Source: Mycobacterium lentiflavum (GTDB taxonomy: Bacteria; Actinomycetota; Actinomycetes; Mycobacteriales; Mycobacteriaceae). Taken from it: a stretch of 64,000 bases of DNA. The DNA lies in assembly GCF_022374895.2 (NCBI RefSeq), contig NZ_CP092423.2, forward strand, positions 992,001 through 1,056,000, read 5' to 3'. The notes under the pieces are model-generated. The model did not search any database, was not told the origin of the DNA, and saw nothing but the letters and a program-made list of their open reading frames with translations. Shown here piece by piece: positions 8,941 through 17,543 of the stretch; position 1 is the first letter of the stretch; every line of letters begins with the position of its first letter. A program made the translations under genes and the position numbers.

Positions 8941-9846
8941 CAGCCAGCCGCTGATGAAGATGATCTCGCCGAGTGGGTCGTCGTTCTCCGGCGGCGGGAC
9001 CTCTAGGCCGTTCTGGCCGAATAATTCGGTTCGCGTCACGCCCTCGACGGTCCAACCCTTGATACCCAGATAGTCGACGACGTGATTGCGCTGCCCGGCG
9101 TACACCAGCGAGGCCATGTCGATGTCGACACCGTGCTCCCGGAAGGAGCCCGACATCTCCCGTACCCGGTCGGCATCGAAATCCACAATGCCGGGGACGA
9201 ATTCGGTGGCGATCGTGCTGCCCGGCACCGACAGGGCGGTGATGTTGTCGAACAACAGGTCCTGGGCCTCGGGCGGCAGGTAGATCAGCAGACCCTCGGC
9301 CAACCACGCGGTCGGGGTGGTGGTGTCGAACCCGGCCGCACGAAGTGCGGCCGGCCAGTCCTGGCGCAGGTCGATCGGAATGGTGCGCCGGGTAGCAGTG
9401 GGATGAGCCCCGAGACCGGCCAAAGTGGTTGTCTTGAAATCGATTACCTGCGGCTGGTCGATTTCGTAGACCACCGTCTCGGCGGGCCACGGCAACCGGT
9501 AGGCGCGCGAGTCGAGGCCGGACGCGAGGATCACTACCTGGCGCACGCCGGCGGCGGTGGCGTTGACGAAGTAGTCGTCGAAATACTTCGTGCGCACCGC
9601 CATTCCATCGATCATCGCGCGCATGCGGACCGGCGTGGCGTTCTCGATGGCCGAGAGGTCGAGATCACCGTCCATCATCTTGGTGAAGAAATCCACGCCG
9701 ACCGCGCGCACGAGTGGTTCGGCGAACGGATCGTTGATCAAACCGCGGGGATCCTTCGTCGCCATGGCACGCCCGGTCGCGACCATGGTTGCGGTCGCGC
9801 CCACGCTGGACGCCAGATCCCAGTTATCGTCGTGTGCGCGAGGCAT
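8932..9846 (-). CDS. class I SAM-dependent methyltransferase (Rv0725c/Rv0726c family)
   Basis: Putative S-adenosylmethionine-dependent O-methyltransferase, 304 aa, related to leucine carboxyl methyltransferases (COG3315 type). Shared family blocks are [19 protein letters not shown] at the N-terminus, [17 protein letters not shown] for SAM binding, and [15 protein letters not shown]. The residues [18 protein letters not shown] follow. Mycobacteria hold many paralogues whose substrates are largely unknown. This is the last of three tandem copies on this strand, 75 bases after the next. Its last codons and TAG lie in the 55-bp repeat. Confidence 0.88.
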   Translation of the reverse strand: MPRAHDDNWDLASSVGATATMVATGRAMATKDPRGLINDPFAEPLVRAVGVDFFTKMMDGDLDLSAIENATPVRMRAMIDGMAVRTKYFDDYFVNATAAGVRQVVILASGLDSRAYRLPWPAETVVYEIDQPQVIDFKTTTLAGLGAHPTATRRTIPIDLRQDWPAALRAAGFDTTTPTAWLAEGLLIYLPPEAQDLLFDNITALSVPGSTIATEFVPGIVDFDADRVREMSGSFREHGVDIDMASLVYAGQRNHVVDYLGIKGWTVEGVTRTELFGQNGLEVPPPENDDPLGEIIFISGWLAG

Positions 9847-9921
9847 GAGACGACTTTAGCCCGACGGCGATGTGCGCCGAACGGCGCGATGAGGAGTTGG
9901 GCAATTGGCCTGAGCCAAGCC

Positions 9922-10836
9922 CTACTTCAGCGTCGCGTCCACATAGCTCATGTCGCCGAAAACGGCCGTCATCTCGTCCGACGGGAACTCAAAGCCGTTG
10001 CGGGCATACAGCTCCTTGGCGGGATGGGCCGTCACCTGCCAGCCGTGCGTGCTCAGATAGTCCACTACGACGCTGCGCTCGCCCTGGTAGAACAGGTCGG
10101 CCGCGTTCAGATCGAATCCGAAGCTGCGCCACCGGTCGCTGATCTGTTGTAAGCGCTCGTCGGAGAACGCATTGGGGTCGGGCACATGCTCGGTGGCGAC
10201 GCGGCTGCCCGGCGCGCTGAGGGCGGTGATGTTGTCGAACAGCCGGTCCTGGGCCTCCGGCGGCAGGTAAGGTAGCAGCCCTTCCGCACTCCAGGCGGTC
10301 GGTTGCGTGACGTCGAAGCCGGCCGCGCGCAGCGCCGCCGGCCAGTCGTCGCGCAGGTCGATTGCGACGGTACGGCGCTCGGCGCTCGGAGCGGCCCCGA
10401 TACCGGACAGTGTGTCGGTCTTGAACGCGATGACCCGGGGCTGGTCGATCTCGTAGACCACCGTGCCGGCCGGCCACCGCAGCCGGTAGGCCCTGGTGTC
10501 GAGACCGGACGCCAGGATCACCGCCTGTCGCACACCCTCTTCGGTTGCGGCGGTGAAGAAGTCGTCGAAGAACCTGGTGCGCACCGTCATCTGATGGATC
10601 CGCGCCCGGCGGTTGAGCAGCGCGTCGTCCTCGAAATCAATCTTGCCGTCGATGACGCGGACGAAGACATCCAGCCCCACGGCCCGCACCAGCGGATCCG
10701 CGTAGGGGTCGTCGAGTAGCGCGTCGGGTCCCTGCGACGCCACGGCGCGGGAAGCGGCGACCATGGTGGCCGTCGCTCCCACGCTGTTGGCCAGGTCCCA
10801 GCTGTCGCCTTCGGTACGTCCTGAATCAGTGCTCAT
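9922..10836 (-). CDS. class I SAM-dependent methyltransferase, paralogue 2
   Basis: 304 aa, same family as its neighbours: [51 protein letters not shown], and [18 protein letters not shown]. It differs from its neighbours mainly in the middle ([18 protein letters not shown]) and the C-terminal third. It starts at the base after the stop of the upstream copy, so the pair should be cotranscribed. No individual substrate can be assigned. Confidence 0.88.
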   Translation of the reverse strand: MSTDSGRTEGDSWDLANSVGATATMVAASRAVASQGPDALLDDPYADPLVRAVGLDVFVRVIDGKIDFEDDALLNRRARIHQMTVRTRFFDDFFTAATEEGVRQAVILASGLDTRAYRLRWPAGTVVYEIDQPRVIAFKTDTLSGIGAAPSAERRTVAIDLRDDWPAALRAAGFDVTQPTAWSAEGLLPYLPPEAQDRLFDNITALSAPGSRVATEHVPDPNAFSDERLQQISDRWRSFGFDLNAADLFYQGERSVVVDYLSTHGWQVTAHPAKELYARNGFEFPSDEMTAVFGDMSYVDATLK

Positions 10837-11814
10837 CTATTTCGCTTTCCTTTCCAGGGTGCCGCTGGTGTAGAGCATCTCACCCATCCGCATGTCGTCG
10901 TCCTCGAACGGTTCAAAGCCGTTGTCCGCGAACAACTCCCGGATGCTGCTGCTTTGCAGACGCCAGCCGCGGGCGGCAAGGTATTCGACCGCCTCGTTGC
11001 GGTCGCCGAGGTAGACCAGACCCGCCATGTCCAGATCGAAACCGTGTGCACGCCAGTGCTCGGCGATGGTCTGCATGCGCTCGCGCATCCTGTCCTCTTC
11101 GCCGGGCTCCGGGTTGGGCGCGCTCTCGGTGGCCAGCCGGCTGCCCGGCGCGCTGAGCGCCGTGATGGTGTCCAGCAGACGGTCCTGGGCTTCCGGCGGC
11201 AGGTAGCCGAGCAGGCCCTCGGCGCTCCATGCCGCCGGCTGGGCCGGGTCGAAGCCGGCCGTGCGCAGTGCGGTGGGCCAGTCGTCGCGAAGATCGACGG
11301 CCACCACCCGGCGGTCGGCGGTCGGTGCGGCGCCCAGGTCGGCAAGCGCCTTGGTCTTGAATTCGATGACCTGCGGCTGGTCGACCTCGTAGACCACCGT
11401 GCCAGCGGGCCACGCCAGCCGGTAGGCACGGGAATCGAGCCCGGAAGCCAGGATCACAACCTGCTTGATACCCGCCGCGGCCGCGCCGGTGAAGAACTCG
11501 TCGAAGAACTTGGTGCGCACGGCCATGTTGTCGGCCATGCGCGACATCGCCCCCGCCGATCCGGCCGCGCCGTCCTGAACATCGGCGACGTCGTTCAGCT
11601 CGGCGGGGTCCAGCTCGCCGCTGGCCAGCCGGGAGAGCAGGTCCACGCCGACGGCCTTGACCAGCGGTTCGGCGAATGGGTCGTTGATCAGCGGGCGATC
11701 GGCACGGGTAGCGATCGCTCGCGCGGCCGCGACCATCGTGGCCGTCACCCCGACGCTGGACGCCAGGTCCCAGGTGTCGCCGTCGTATCTGGTGGAGTTG
11801 GTGGAAGAAGTCAT
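10837..11814 (-). CDS. class I SAM-dependent methyltransferase, paralogue 3
   Basis: 325 aa from ATG 11814 ([13 protein letters not shown]); a start five codons upstream is possible but lacks support. Family blocks are present: [69 protein letters not shown]. It is about 20 residues longer than the other copies because of an Asp/Ala/Gly-rich insertion ([18 protein letters not shown]) around residue 80. It is the promoter-proximal gene of the three-gene run, and a conserved AT-rich element lies upstream. Confidence 0.88.
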   Translation of the reverse strand: MTSSTNSTRYDGDTWDLASSVGVTATMVAAARAIATRADRPLINDPFAEPLVKAVGVDLLSRLASGELDPAELNDVADVQDGAAGSAGAMSRMADNMAVRTKFFDEFFTGAAAAGIKQVVILASGLDSRAYRLAWPAGTVVYEVDQPQVIEFKTKALADLGAAPTADRRVVAVDLRDDWPTALRTAGFDPAQPAAWSAEGLLGYLPPEAQDRLLDTITALSAPGSRLATESAPNPEPGEEDRMRERMQTIAEHWRAHGFDLDMAGLVYLGDRNEAVEYLAARGWRLQSSSIRELFADNGFEPFEDDDMRMGEMLYTSGTLERKAK

Positions 11815-11856
11815 TTGGTGCCCCCTCAATCGGATGTATTTAGCTTACCTTCGTTA

Positions 11857-11894
11857 ATACTTAGCCAATATAACAAGCTTCCACCACTGTACGC
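11857..11894 (-). promoter_or_regulatory. conserved 38-bp upstream element, copy 1
   Basis: This 38-bp AT-rich segment, read on the plus strand as atacttagcc aatataacaa followed by gcttccaccactgtacgc, matches a segment at 25909-25946 at 29 of 38 positions without gaps. Both lie 31-43 bases upstream of a minus-strand methyltransferase start and next to a divergent plus-strand gene. On the minus strand it contains TTGTTATATTGGCTAAGTAT, which may hold promoter elements. The role is inferred from conservation and position. Confidence 0.55.
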
Positions 11895-11966
11895 TTCCCG
11901 CGATCGGGGGCACCCTTGACGAATGGCGCACGCAACGCCCTTCGGCATGGCCGGGATGGCGCCCCG

Positions 11967-13211
11967 GTGAAGGCGCTGGTGTACGGCGTGGCACCGGAGC
12001 CGTTCGAGGTTCCCGGCCTGAGCGCCGGAACAGCCAACACGCTGACGACCAACTTGGGCCGCACCCCGACCGCCTTGCGGTCTGTGTCGGATCCGCAACT
12101 GCCGCATGAGGATTGGGTGATCACCCGGCCGCGGCTGACCGGCATCTGTGGCTCGGACTCCAAGCAAATCCTGATGGATTTCGGCGAGGACGACGCCGAC
12201 AACGCGATGGGCGGCTTCTGTTCTTTCCCGCAGGTGATGGGCCACGAGGTGGTCGCCGACGTGGTGGAGCTGGGGGCCGGAGCCCGCGGGCTCGAGGTAG
12301 GGCAGCGCGTCGTGCTCAACCCGTGGCTGTCCTGCGGGCCGCGCGGTATCGAGCCGGTGTGTCCCGCCTGCGAAAGTGGTGACTACAGCCTGTGCTGGAG
12401 TTTCACCGACGGCGATATCAAGCCGGGTATCCACACCGGGGTGTCGGCCGACGTGACCGGTGGATACGCCGAATTGATGCCGGCGCACGACAGCATGTTG
12501 TTCGCCGTTCCCGATTCGATACCCGACGAGATGGCCGTGTTCGCCGACCCGTTTTCGGTGTCGCTGCACGCGATCACCCGCCATCCACCGCCCCGCTCGG
12601 GCCGGGTCTTGGTTTACGGCGCCGGTTCACTCGGGTTGTGTGCGGTCGCGATCTTGCAGGCGCTCTATCCCGACGTGACAGTGGCCGTGGTGGCGCGCTT
12701 CGATGCCCAGGCGGCGGTGGCCCGAAAGTTCGGGGCTGCCAAAGTATTTGCGCATGAGCCACGCCTGGCCCTGATCGAAGAGTTGGTCGCCTGGGGCGGC
12801 GGCCGGCTGCGCCAACCGCTGCTGGGGCTGCCGATGGCGCACCCGGGAGCGATCGACGTCGTCTACGACACGATCGGCAAGCCCGAGACGTTCGAGGTCG
12901 GGGTGCGGGTGCTGCGCTCCCGGGGCACGTTGGTCAAGGCCGGCGTCCACGCGCCCGGACGCTGGGAGTGGAGCCCGCAGTACTTCAAGGAGATCGCCCT
13001 CGTCGGGTCCAACGCCTTCGGTTTCGAAGAGGTCGACGGGCTGCGCAAGCACGCTATCGCCCACTACCTCGACCTCGTCGCCGACGGCCGGATGGACCTG
13101 CGGCCGATGCTGACCCACACCTTCACGCTGGACCGTTGGCGCGACGCGTTTTTGGCGATTGCCAACCAGGGCGAAAGCGGCGCCATCAAGGTCGCCTTCG
13201 ACCAGCGCTAG
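11967..13211 (+). CDS. zinc-dependent alcohol dehydrogenase (MDR family)
   Basis: Medium-chain dehydrogenase/reductase, 414 aa from the GTG at 11967 (VKALVYGVAPEPFEV), which matches where such proteins normally begin; an ATG at 11916 would add 17 residues with no family match. Catalytic zinc ligands: Cys61 in GICGSD and the His-Glu of GHEVVADVVELG. A structural-zinc cysteine cluster follows (CPACESGDYSLC plus an upstream Cys). The nucleotide fold shows VYGAGSLGLCAVAILQA. The substrate is unknown. The stop shares a CTAG tetranucleotide with the convergent small gene. Confidence 0.85.
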   Translation: MKALVYGVAPEPFEVPGLSAGTANTLTTNLGRTPTALRSVSDPQLPHEDWVITRPRLTGICGSDSKQILMDFGEDDADNAMGGFCSFPQVMGHEVVADVVELGAGARGLEVGQRVVLNPWLSCGPRGIEPVCPACESGDYSLCWSFTDGDIKPGIHTGVSADVTGGYAELMPAHDSMLFAVPDSIPDEMAVFADPFSVSLHAITRHPPPRSGRVLVYGAGSLGLCAVAILQALYPDVTVAVVARFDAQAAVARKFGAAKVFAHEPRLALIEELVAWGGGRLRQPLLGLPMAHPGAIDVVYDTIGKPETFEVGVRVLRSRGTLVKAGVHAPGRWEWSPQYFKEIALVGSNAFGFEEVDGLRKHAIAHYLDLVADGRMDLRPMLTHTFTLDRWRDAFLAIANQGESGAIKVAFDQR

Positions 13212-13414
13212 TCGGGCGTTCGTCCGGTATCTGATCTATCGAAGAACCGACCCAACAATTCGCGAGCCTCCTCCTGGTCGAGGCAGGTGTAGGAGTTCCA
13301 CCCCTCCGTCCGCAGCTGATCATCCAGTGGCTTGCCGATGATCTCCAGGATTGTCTGCTTGGCCGATCGAAGCGCTCGCTGCGAGTTGCGCAGGATTTGC
13401 CCTGCATCGATCAT
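13208..13414 (-). CDS. small hypothetical protein
   Basis: 68 aa, not recognised. It is predicted soluble and helical with many charged residues (ILRNSQRALRSAKQTILEII, then LDQEEARELLGRFFDRSD) and one Cys. It starts three bases after the stop of the upstream methyltransferase on the same strand, which favours a real, cotranscribed gene. Its TAG shares four bases with the convergent dehydrogenase stop. An overlapping alternative frame (13186-13407) is less protein-like. Function unknown. Confidence 0.5.
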   Translation of the reverse strand: MIDAGQILRNSQRALRSAKQTILEIIGKPLDDQLRTEGWNSYTCLDQEEARELLGRFFDRSDTGRTPD

Positions 13415-13417
13415 CGG

Positions 13418-14083
13418 TCAATCTTGCGCCTCAGCGGGCCGGGTGGCCTGATAGAAGGTGAGTTGGCCGACGATCCGTTGCCGCTTGGTGGCGAGCTCGG
13501 TGCAGTCGAATCCCGCCGTGCGCAGCAGTCTGGGCACCGCGTCCCCGAGGTTGCCGGCCGCGTGATGGTTATGCCGGATGAGCCGTGCGAACAGGCCGCC
13601 ACTGTTCGTGTCGCCGCTGATGTCGACCAGGTGCAGCCTCCCGCCGGGACGCAACACCCGAAATATCTCCGCTGCCGCCGCCGGTTTCGCATCGTCGTTG
13701 ATGTGATGCAGCATCATCGACGAGAGGACCCGGTCGAATTCACCGTCGGCGTAGGGAAGCCGTTCGGCGTAACCCTGTTCGAACCGAATGCCGGTCAATC
13801 GGGTGGCCTTTCGCTTCGCGATCGCCAAGATTCGCGGGTCCGGATCACAACCGATCACGTCCGCCGAAGGCCGGGCGCGCTTGGCGCGGATCGCGAGATT
13901 GCCGGTGCCGCAACCTATTTCCAGAACTCGCTGACCGTCGGCGATATCCGCTTGGCCGACTAGCCGTTCATAGACCCCGTCGAGGCCCATCAGCCAGGCG
14001 ATCACGTCGTACGCGGGCAGAAATGCATCGTGACCGGTGGCGGGAAGGTAGTCATGTGGATGATGTTTTGTCACAACATCCAT
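13418..14083 (-). CDS. class I SAM-dependent methyltransferase (Methyltransf_11 type)
   Basis: 221 aa, UbiE/Methyltransf_11-like rather than the COG3315 family found elsewhere in the window. The SAM motif I is RVLEIGCGTGNLAIRA, then DVIGCDPDPRILAIA, FDRVLSSMMLHHIND and RVLRPGGRLHLVDIS. The start is ATG 14083. It is divergent from an AraC regulator across a 66-base gap with a long inverted repeat, so its expression may depend on that regulator. Substrate unknown. Confidence 0.8.
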   Translation of the reverse strand: MDVVTKHHPHDYLPATGHDAFLPAYDVIAWLMGLDGVYERLVGQADIADGQRVLEIGCGTGNLAIRAKRARPSADVIGCDPDPRILAIAKRKATRLTGIRFEQGYAERLPYADGEFDRVLSSMMLHHINDDAKPAAAAEIFRVLRPGGRLHLVDISGDTNSGGLFARLIRHNHHAAGNLGDAVPRLLRTAGFDCTELATKRQRIVGQLTFYQATRPAEAQD

Positions 14084-14113
14084 AGTGGACCGCTGATTTA
14101 CCGTAGAATTGGG

Positions 14114-14153
14114 TGATCATCGCCAAAAATAGGACTATTTTTTGCCATCATGA
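14114..14153. promoter_or_regulatory. 40-bp AT-rich inverted repeat, candidate AraC operator
   Basis: The arms tgatcatcgccaaaaatag and ctattttttgccatcatga pair around a two-base centre (ga at 14133-14134), with a perfect core aaaaatag/ctattttt. It is strikingly AT-rich for this genome, lies between the divergent methyltransferase and AraC genes, and covers the AraC start codon at 14150. I infer an autoregulatory operator or an RNA hairpin that hides the start. Confidence 0.55.
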
Positions 14154-15001
14154 CGCAGGCAGCTCGGCTGGTCGGTCACCGTGGTGGTGTCCCGATCTAC
14201 CAATATCGGACCGATCCGGACACGTCTCCGGTATCGCTGCATCGCCACATGGGCGACCTCGACGAGCGGGGTCGTCACATTCACGACTTCCCGGCGCTGT
14301 GGTACGTCCCCGCGGCGGGCCTGGTGTACGTGGCCGCGGCCGGTGAGGTGCTCGACCCGGGGCAGCTGGAAGATTTGGATGCCGGTGTCGCGGTTTTCTT
14401 CGATCCGGCTGCTCTCGGTGAGGACGGGCGCTCGCCGTGGCCGGCCTGGCGGGGGCACCCGCTACTCTTCCCGTTCCTGCACGGATTTTCCGGGGGGGTA
14501 TTGCGCCTGGAGATACCCGAGGACCGAAGACCCATGTGGGACAACGCGATCCGATCGATCGAGACCGAACTCACTGACCGGCAGGAGGGTCATCGACAGG
14601 CGGCCCTGGCGCACCTGACGCTACTGCTGATCGAGCTCGCGCGGCTGGCCCGCGACGTGGTGGCCGATCTCAAGCGCAGCGGTGAGCCGCTGCTGGCCGA
14701 CGTGTTCGCGGTGATCGACCGCCGTCAGGGCGAGGCTTTGTCGCTGCGAGACGTGGCGGGCGAACTCGGCATCACGCCGGGGCATCTGACGACAGTGGTG
14801 CGCCGCCGCACCGGACGCACCGTGGGCGAGTGGATCATCGAACGCCGGATGGCCGAGGCGCGCACCTTACTGGAGGAAACGGATCTCCCGGTCGCCGAGA
14901 TCGCCCGGCGGGTGGGGGTTTTCGATCCCGGATATTTCAGCCGGCAGTTCACCCGGGTGCACCACATGCCACCGCGGGACTGGCGCCGCCGCTCTGGCTA
15001 G
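14150..15001 (+). CDS. AraC-family transcriptional regulator
   Basis: 283 aa. The N-terminal part is a cupin-like sensing domain (HRHMGDLDERGRHIHDFPA and VYVAAAGEVLDPG). The C-terminal roughly 100 residues form the AraC double helix-turn-helix: LSLRDVAGELGITPGHLTTV, WIIERRMAEARTLLEETD and IARRVGVFDPGYFSRQF. The ATG at 14150 falls in a 40-bp inverted repeat, so a slightly later start is possible. Likely targets are itself and the divergent methyltransferase. Its TAG shares a CTAG with the convergent dehydrogenase. Confidence 0.87.
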   Translation: MTQAARLVGHRGGVPIYQYRTDPDTSPVSLHRHMGDLDERGRHIHDFPALWYVPAAGLVYVAAAGEVLDPGQLEDLDAGVAVFFDPAALGEDGRSPWPAWRGHPLLFPFLHGFSGGVLRLEIPEDRRPMWDNAIRSIETELTDRQEGHRQAALAHLTLLLIELARLARDVVADLKRSGEPLLADVFAVIDRRQGEALSLRDVAGELGITPGHLTTVVRRRTGRTVGEWIIERRMAEARTLLEETDLPVAEIARRVGVFDPGYFSRQFTRVHHMPPRDWRRRSG

Positions 15002-16032
15002 GCCATCGCGCCGTGAGATCCCATGATCGGCAGATCAATTGGGGTGACGATGCCGGGGTGTGCATCGCAGAGGAAGGGAATGGCATTGACCGCCGCGACG
15101 GCGGTGCTGTCCATCAACACCGTCATCGCATCCTGGCCCGGATGGCCGAACCGGATTGTCGCGTCGACGTATGGCTCGCCGTCGATCACCACGCTGAAAC
15201 CCTCGGGATCTTCCCATTGCGGATCCAGCGCGTCACTGCTCATGGTCCAGCAAATCGCCAGCTCGATCACCGGACGACCGTTGCGGTGACCGCGGTAACT
15301 GCGGCGTTGACCGCCGGTCGTGCCGGCCGCGTAGTCCGTCCACCCCAGGTGCAGGTCTCGGGTCAGAACCGCGTTCTCGACGAAGCCTTCCGTCGAGTCG
15401 AGCTGCACGCCCAGCATGGTGGCGACCATGTCGAGCGTCTCGAAGTAACCCAGGCCATACCGTTGGGCCTGCGGGTCAATCGACTTCACCCGTTCGCGCG
15501 GTGGCTTGCCGAATCCGAGCACCTTCCACACGTCTTGCACGGGATAGGTGGTGCAGTCCAGCGTCTCAACAAGCTTGACGCTGTGTACTTTTCGGCACGC
15601 GCCGGTGAGGAAGCCCGCGACGACGTTGATGAACCCCGGCTCGAAACCCGTTCCCAGGAAGGTCGCGCCGCCATGAAGCGCTGCCTCGCGCAGCGCGGCA
15701 CGCTCGACCGGGTGATGCGAACCGGTCAGGAAGTCTCCGGTGGTCACCACGTTGATGCCGCTACGCAGCAGCCTGTCCACCAGTTCGAAGTCGATGACGC
15801 GGGGCATGTAGTTGACGCAATCCGGTGCCAGCTCGATCAACGCGTCGACATCATCGGTGGCCGCTACCCCGATCGGGGGGCGGTCAGCGAGAACTCCTGC
15901 GTCACAACCCACTTTGCCGGGCCCGAACGCATGGACGCCGACCACCTCGAAGTCGTCGCGGTCGATCAGGGCACCCAGTGCGCGCTTGCCGATGTTGCCG
16001 GTCGACCACTGAACCACGCGGTATCGGTCCAT
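14998..16032 (-). CDS. DapB-like NAD(P)H dehydrogenase (diaminopentanoate dehydrogenase type)
   Basis: 344 aa from ATG 16032 (MDRYRVVQWSTGNIGKRAL), a Rossmann N-terminus of the dihydrodipicolinate reductase superfamily; the frame is open further upstream but that part runs over the divergent gene. The middle contains DCVNYMPRVIDFELVDRLL and GINVVTTGDFLTGSHH. Mycobacteria carry many such proteins, usually annotated as dihydrodipicolinate reductase-like, mostly without a known substrate. The divergent neighbour across 68 bases is a mycothiol-type enzyme; an inverted repeat lies between them. Confidence 0.75.
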   Translation of the reverse strand: MDRYRVVQWSTGNIGKRALGALIDRDDFEVVGVHAFGPGKVGCDAGVLADRPPIGVAATDDVDALIELAPDCVNYMPRVIDFELVDRLLRSGINVVTTGDFLTGSHHPVERAALREAALHGGATFLGTGFEPGFINVVAGFLTGACRKVHSVKLVETLDCTTYPVQDVWKVLGFGKPPRERVKSIDPQAQRYGLGYFETLDMVATMLGVQLDSTEGFVENAVLTRDLHLGWTDYAAGTTGGQRRSYRGHRNGRPVIELAICWTMSSDALDPQWEDPEGFSVVIDGEPYVDATIRFGHPGQDAMTVLMDSTAVAAVNAIPFLCDAHPGIVTPIDLPIMGSHGAMA

Positions 16033-16052
16033 GTTGTTCCTTGCCTGCCGAG

Positions 16053-16071
16053 TTGGCGTGTCAATTGCCAA
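16053..16071. promoter_or_regulatory. inverted repeat TTGGC-N9-GCCAA in a divergent promoter
   Basis: A 19-bp imperfect palindrome (ttggc, nine bases, gccaa) sits in the 68-bp divergent gap between the DapB-like gene and the maleylpyruvate isomerase-like gene. Its size suits a TetR-family operator, and a tetR gene lies one gene downstream at 16852. Function is inferred from position and symmetry only. Confidence 0.35.
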
Positions 16072-16100
16072 GAAAAAGTTAACGCTGTAAAGATTAGCTC

Positions 16101-16832
16101 GTGAATGCGGTGCCGGCCGACGACTACCTCGAATTGATCGAGTTGGAGAGCAGCAGGTTGATCGAGATCGCCGCAACGGCCTCCGGCGACGTCGGTGTCC
16201 CGACCTGTCCGGAATGGACACTGCGCGACCTTGTCGGGCACGTCGGCGGTGCGCATCGATGGGTGAGCACCTGTGTGACCGGCGGTCTAAAGGCGCAGCA
16301 GCGGATTCTGCCACTGCCACCTGACGGGGTAAGCCAGCTGCTGGACTGGTTCGGCGAGAGCGTTGACCGACTTCGGTCGGCTTTGTCTTCGGTCCCGTCC
16401 GATGAGTCGGTCTGGACACCGCTGACCGGTCCGCAGGCCAGCACGTGGTGGCGCCGCAAGGCTGCGCTGGAGGCGGCCATTCACCGATGGGACGCGGACA
16501 ACGCCACACATGCACAACCCGAGCCACTGGCCGCCGCCCTCGCCTTGGACGGGATCGCCGAATTCACCGAAGAATTCCTTCCGTTGCTGGTGCAGGCGGC
16601 ACCGGCAGCGCCTGTGCCTTCAATCAGGCTTTGTCCCAACGACATTGATGTCTGCGTTGATGTCCCCCTGATGACCCCACCGGACGGCGCGGTGGCCGGC
16701 CTCTCGGGTACGCAGCTGTCCGGATCGGCCTCGGACCTGTTGCTCTGGATCTGGAATCGGGTAGGTCGGGACAACGTCGTCGTGGTTGGTGATGCCGCGA
16801 TCCTGCAGTGGTGGACATGTTTGGCGATCTGA
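16101..16832 (+). CDS. maleylpyruvate isomerase-like mycothiol-dependent enzyme
   Basis: 243 aa, GTG start. The N-terminal DinB/MDMPI domain shows CPEWTLRDLVGHVGGAHRW with the metal-binding His, and later KAALEAAIHRWDADNA with a second His; these are the typical helix-bundle metal ligands of mycothiol-dependent enzymes. The C-terminal part is a smaller SCP-2-like domain. The reaction is unknown; family members isomerise or transfer with mycothiol. A tetR gene follows after 19 bases and is probably cotranscribed. Confidence 0.78.
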   Translation: MNAVPADDYLELIELESSRLIEIAATASGDVGVPTCPEWTLRDLVGHVGGAHRWVSTCVTGGLKAQQRILPLPPDGVSQLLDWFGESVDRLRSALSSVPSDESVWTPLTGPQASTWWRRKAALEAAIHRWDADNATHAQPEPLAAALALDGIAEFTEEFLPLLVQAAPAAPVPSIRLCPNDIDVCVDVPLMTPPDGAVAGLSGTQLSGSASDLLLWIWNRVGRDNVVVVGDAAILQWWTCLAI

Positions 16833-16851
16833 ACTCCGAAGCGGGGCGGCT

Positions 16852-17430
16852 ATGGCCGTAACCGGAGCGCGACCGTCGCGGAAGGTGCCCCATTACGGGG
16901 AGTTGGATCGTGCAGCAATTGTCGCCGCAGCCATGCGCGTGGCGCAGCGTGGCGGTATCCGCAGCGTGACCGTCCGAGCCCTGGCCGGCGAACTCGGGTT
17001 ATCCACCACGGCGATGTACCACCACGTGGACGGTAAGCGCGAGCTGCTGAACCTGATTGCCGAAGCCACGCTGTCGGCGGTGACGCTGCCCGACCGGGGC
17101 TCCTGGCAACGACGCCTGAAGGTGTTCGCCCGCAGCGCCCGAACGGCACTATTACGCATCGACGGCATCGCCGACGTCCTGCAGACCTATCCGGCCGAGG
17201 GCGCGGCATTGCAAGTCGATTTGCTCATGCAACGCGTGCTGGCCGACGCCGGGGTGCCCGAGGGACGTCGTGAAGGCACCCGGGTGCTGCTGATGGTGTT
17301 CGTGCTGGGTTCGGTTTCGTTCGAGCAGGCGATCGAAGGCTTGCCGACCCAATTGCGGGTCGACCCCGCCGAGCGTTTCGAGCAGGGCCTCGAGGTGTTG
17401 ATCGCGGGAATCGAATCGATGTCGCGGTAG
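16852..17430 (+). CDS. TetR-family transcriptional regulator
   Basis: 192 aa from ATG 16852 (MAVTGARPSRKVPHYGEL). The HTH is clear: AAIVAAAMRVAQRGGIRSVT, VRALAGELGLSTTAMYHHV, DGKRELLNLI. The ligand domain has LQTYPAEGAALQVDLLMQRV. It resembles the next regulator (17544) in the pattern YPxxxAAxxxD and probably shares ancestry. It lies 19 bases after the mycothiol-type enzyme; the inverted repeat at 16053-16071 is a candidate operator. Confidence 0.87.
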   Translation: MAVTGARPSRKVPHYGELDRAAIVAAAMRVAQRGGIRSVTVRALAGELGLSTTAMYHHVDGKRELLNLIAEATLSAVTLPDRGSWQRRLKVFARSARTALLRIDGIADVLQTYPAEGAALQVDLLMQRVLADAGVPEGRREGTRVLLMVFVLGSVSFEQAIEGLPTQLRVDPAERFEQGLEVLIAGIESMSR

Positions 17431-17468
17431 CCGGCCGGTTGCGATCGAACGGACACCCGAAGTCGGCG

Positions 17469-17512
17469 TTGACACCCGACTCGAACGCTGTTCTAATCAG
17501 AACATTGTTCGA
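17469..17512 (+). promoter_or_regulatory. promoter with overlapping 32-bp TetR-type operator
   Basis: A good sigma-A-type promoter, TTGACA (17469-17474), 17-bp spacer, TCTAAT (17492-17497), is overlapped by an inverted repeat at 17481-17512. The outer half sites are TCGAAC and GTTCGA, the inner ones TGTTCT and AGAACA, around aatc. The repeat covers the spacer, the -10 box and the start region, the classic arrangement for repression. The next gene is a TetR regulator in operon with a P450, so autoregulation is the simplest reading. Confidence 0.75.
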
Positions 17513-17543
17513 AACGCGATTAGGTGAAACAGCGGAGGAAACC

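Noticed and set aside
11840..11862. IdeR iron box upstream of the methyltransferase
   Set aside because: The segment ttagcttaccttcgttaat resembles the start of an IdeR site but misses many positions of the 19-bp palindrome.
14998..16527. Longer DapB-like protein starting at 16527
   Set aside because: The first 165 codons cross the divergent mycothiol-type gene and have no family match; the Rossmann start is at 16032.
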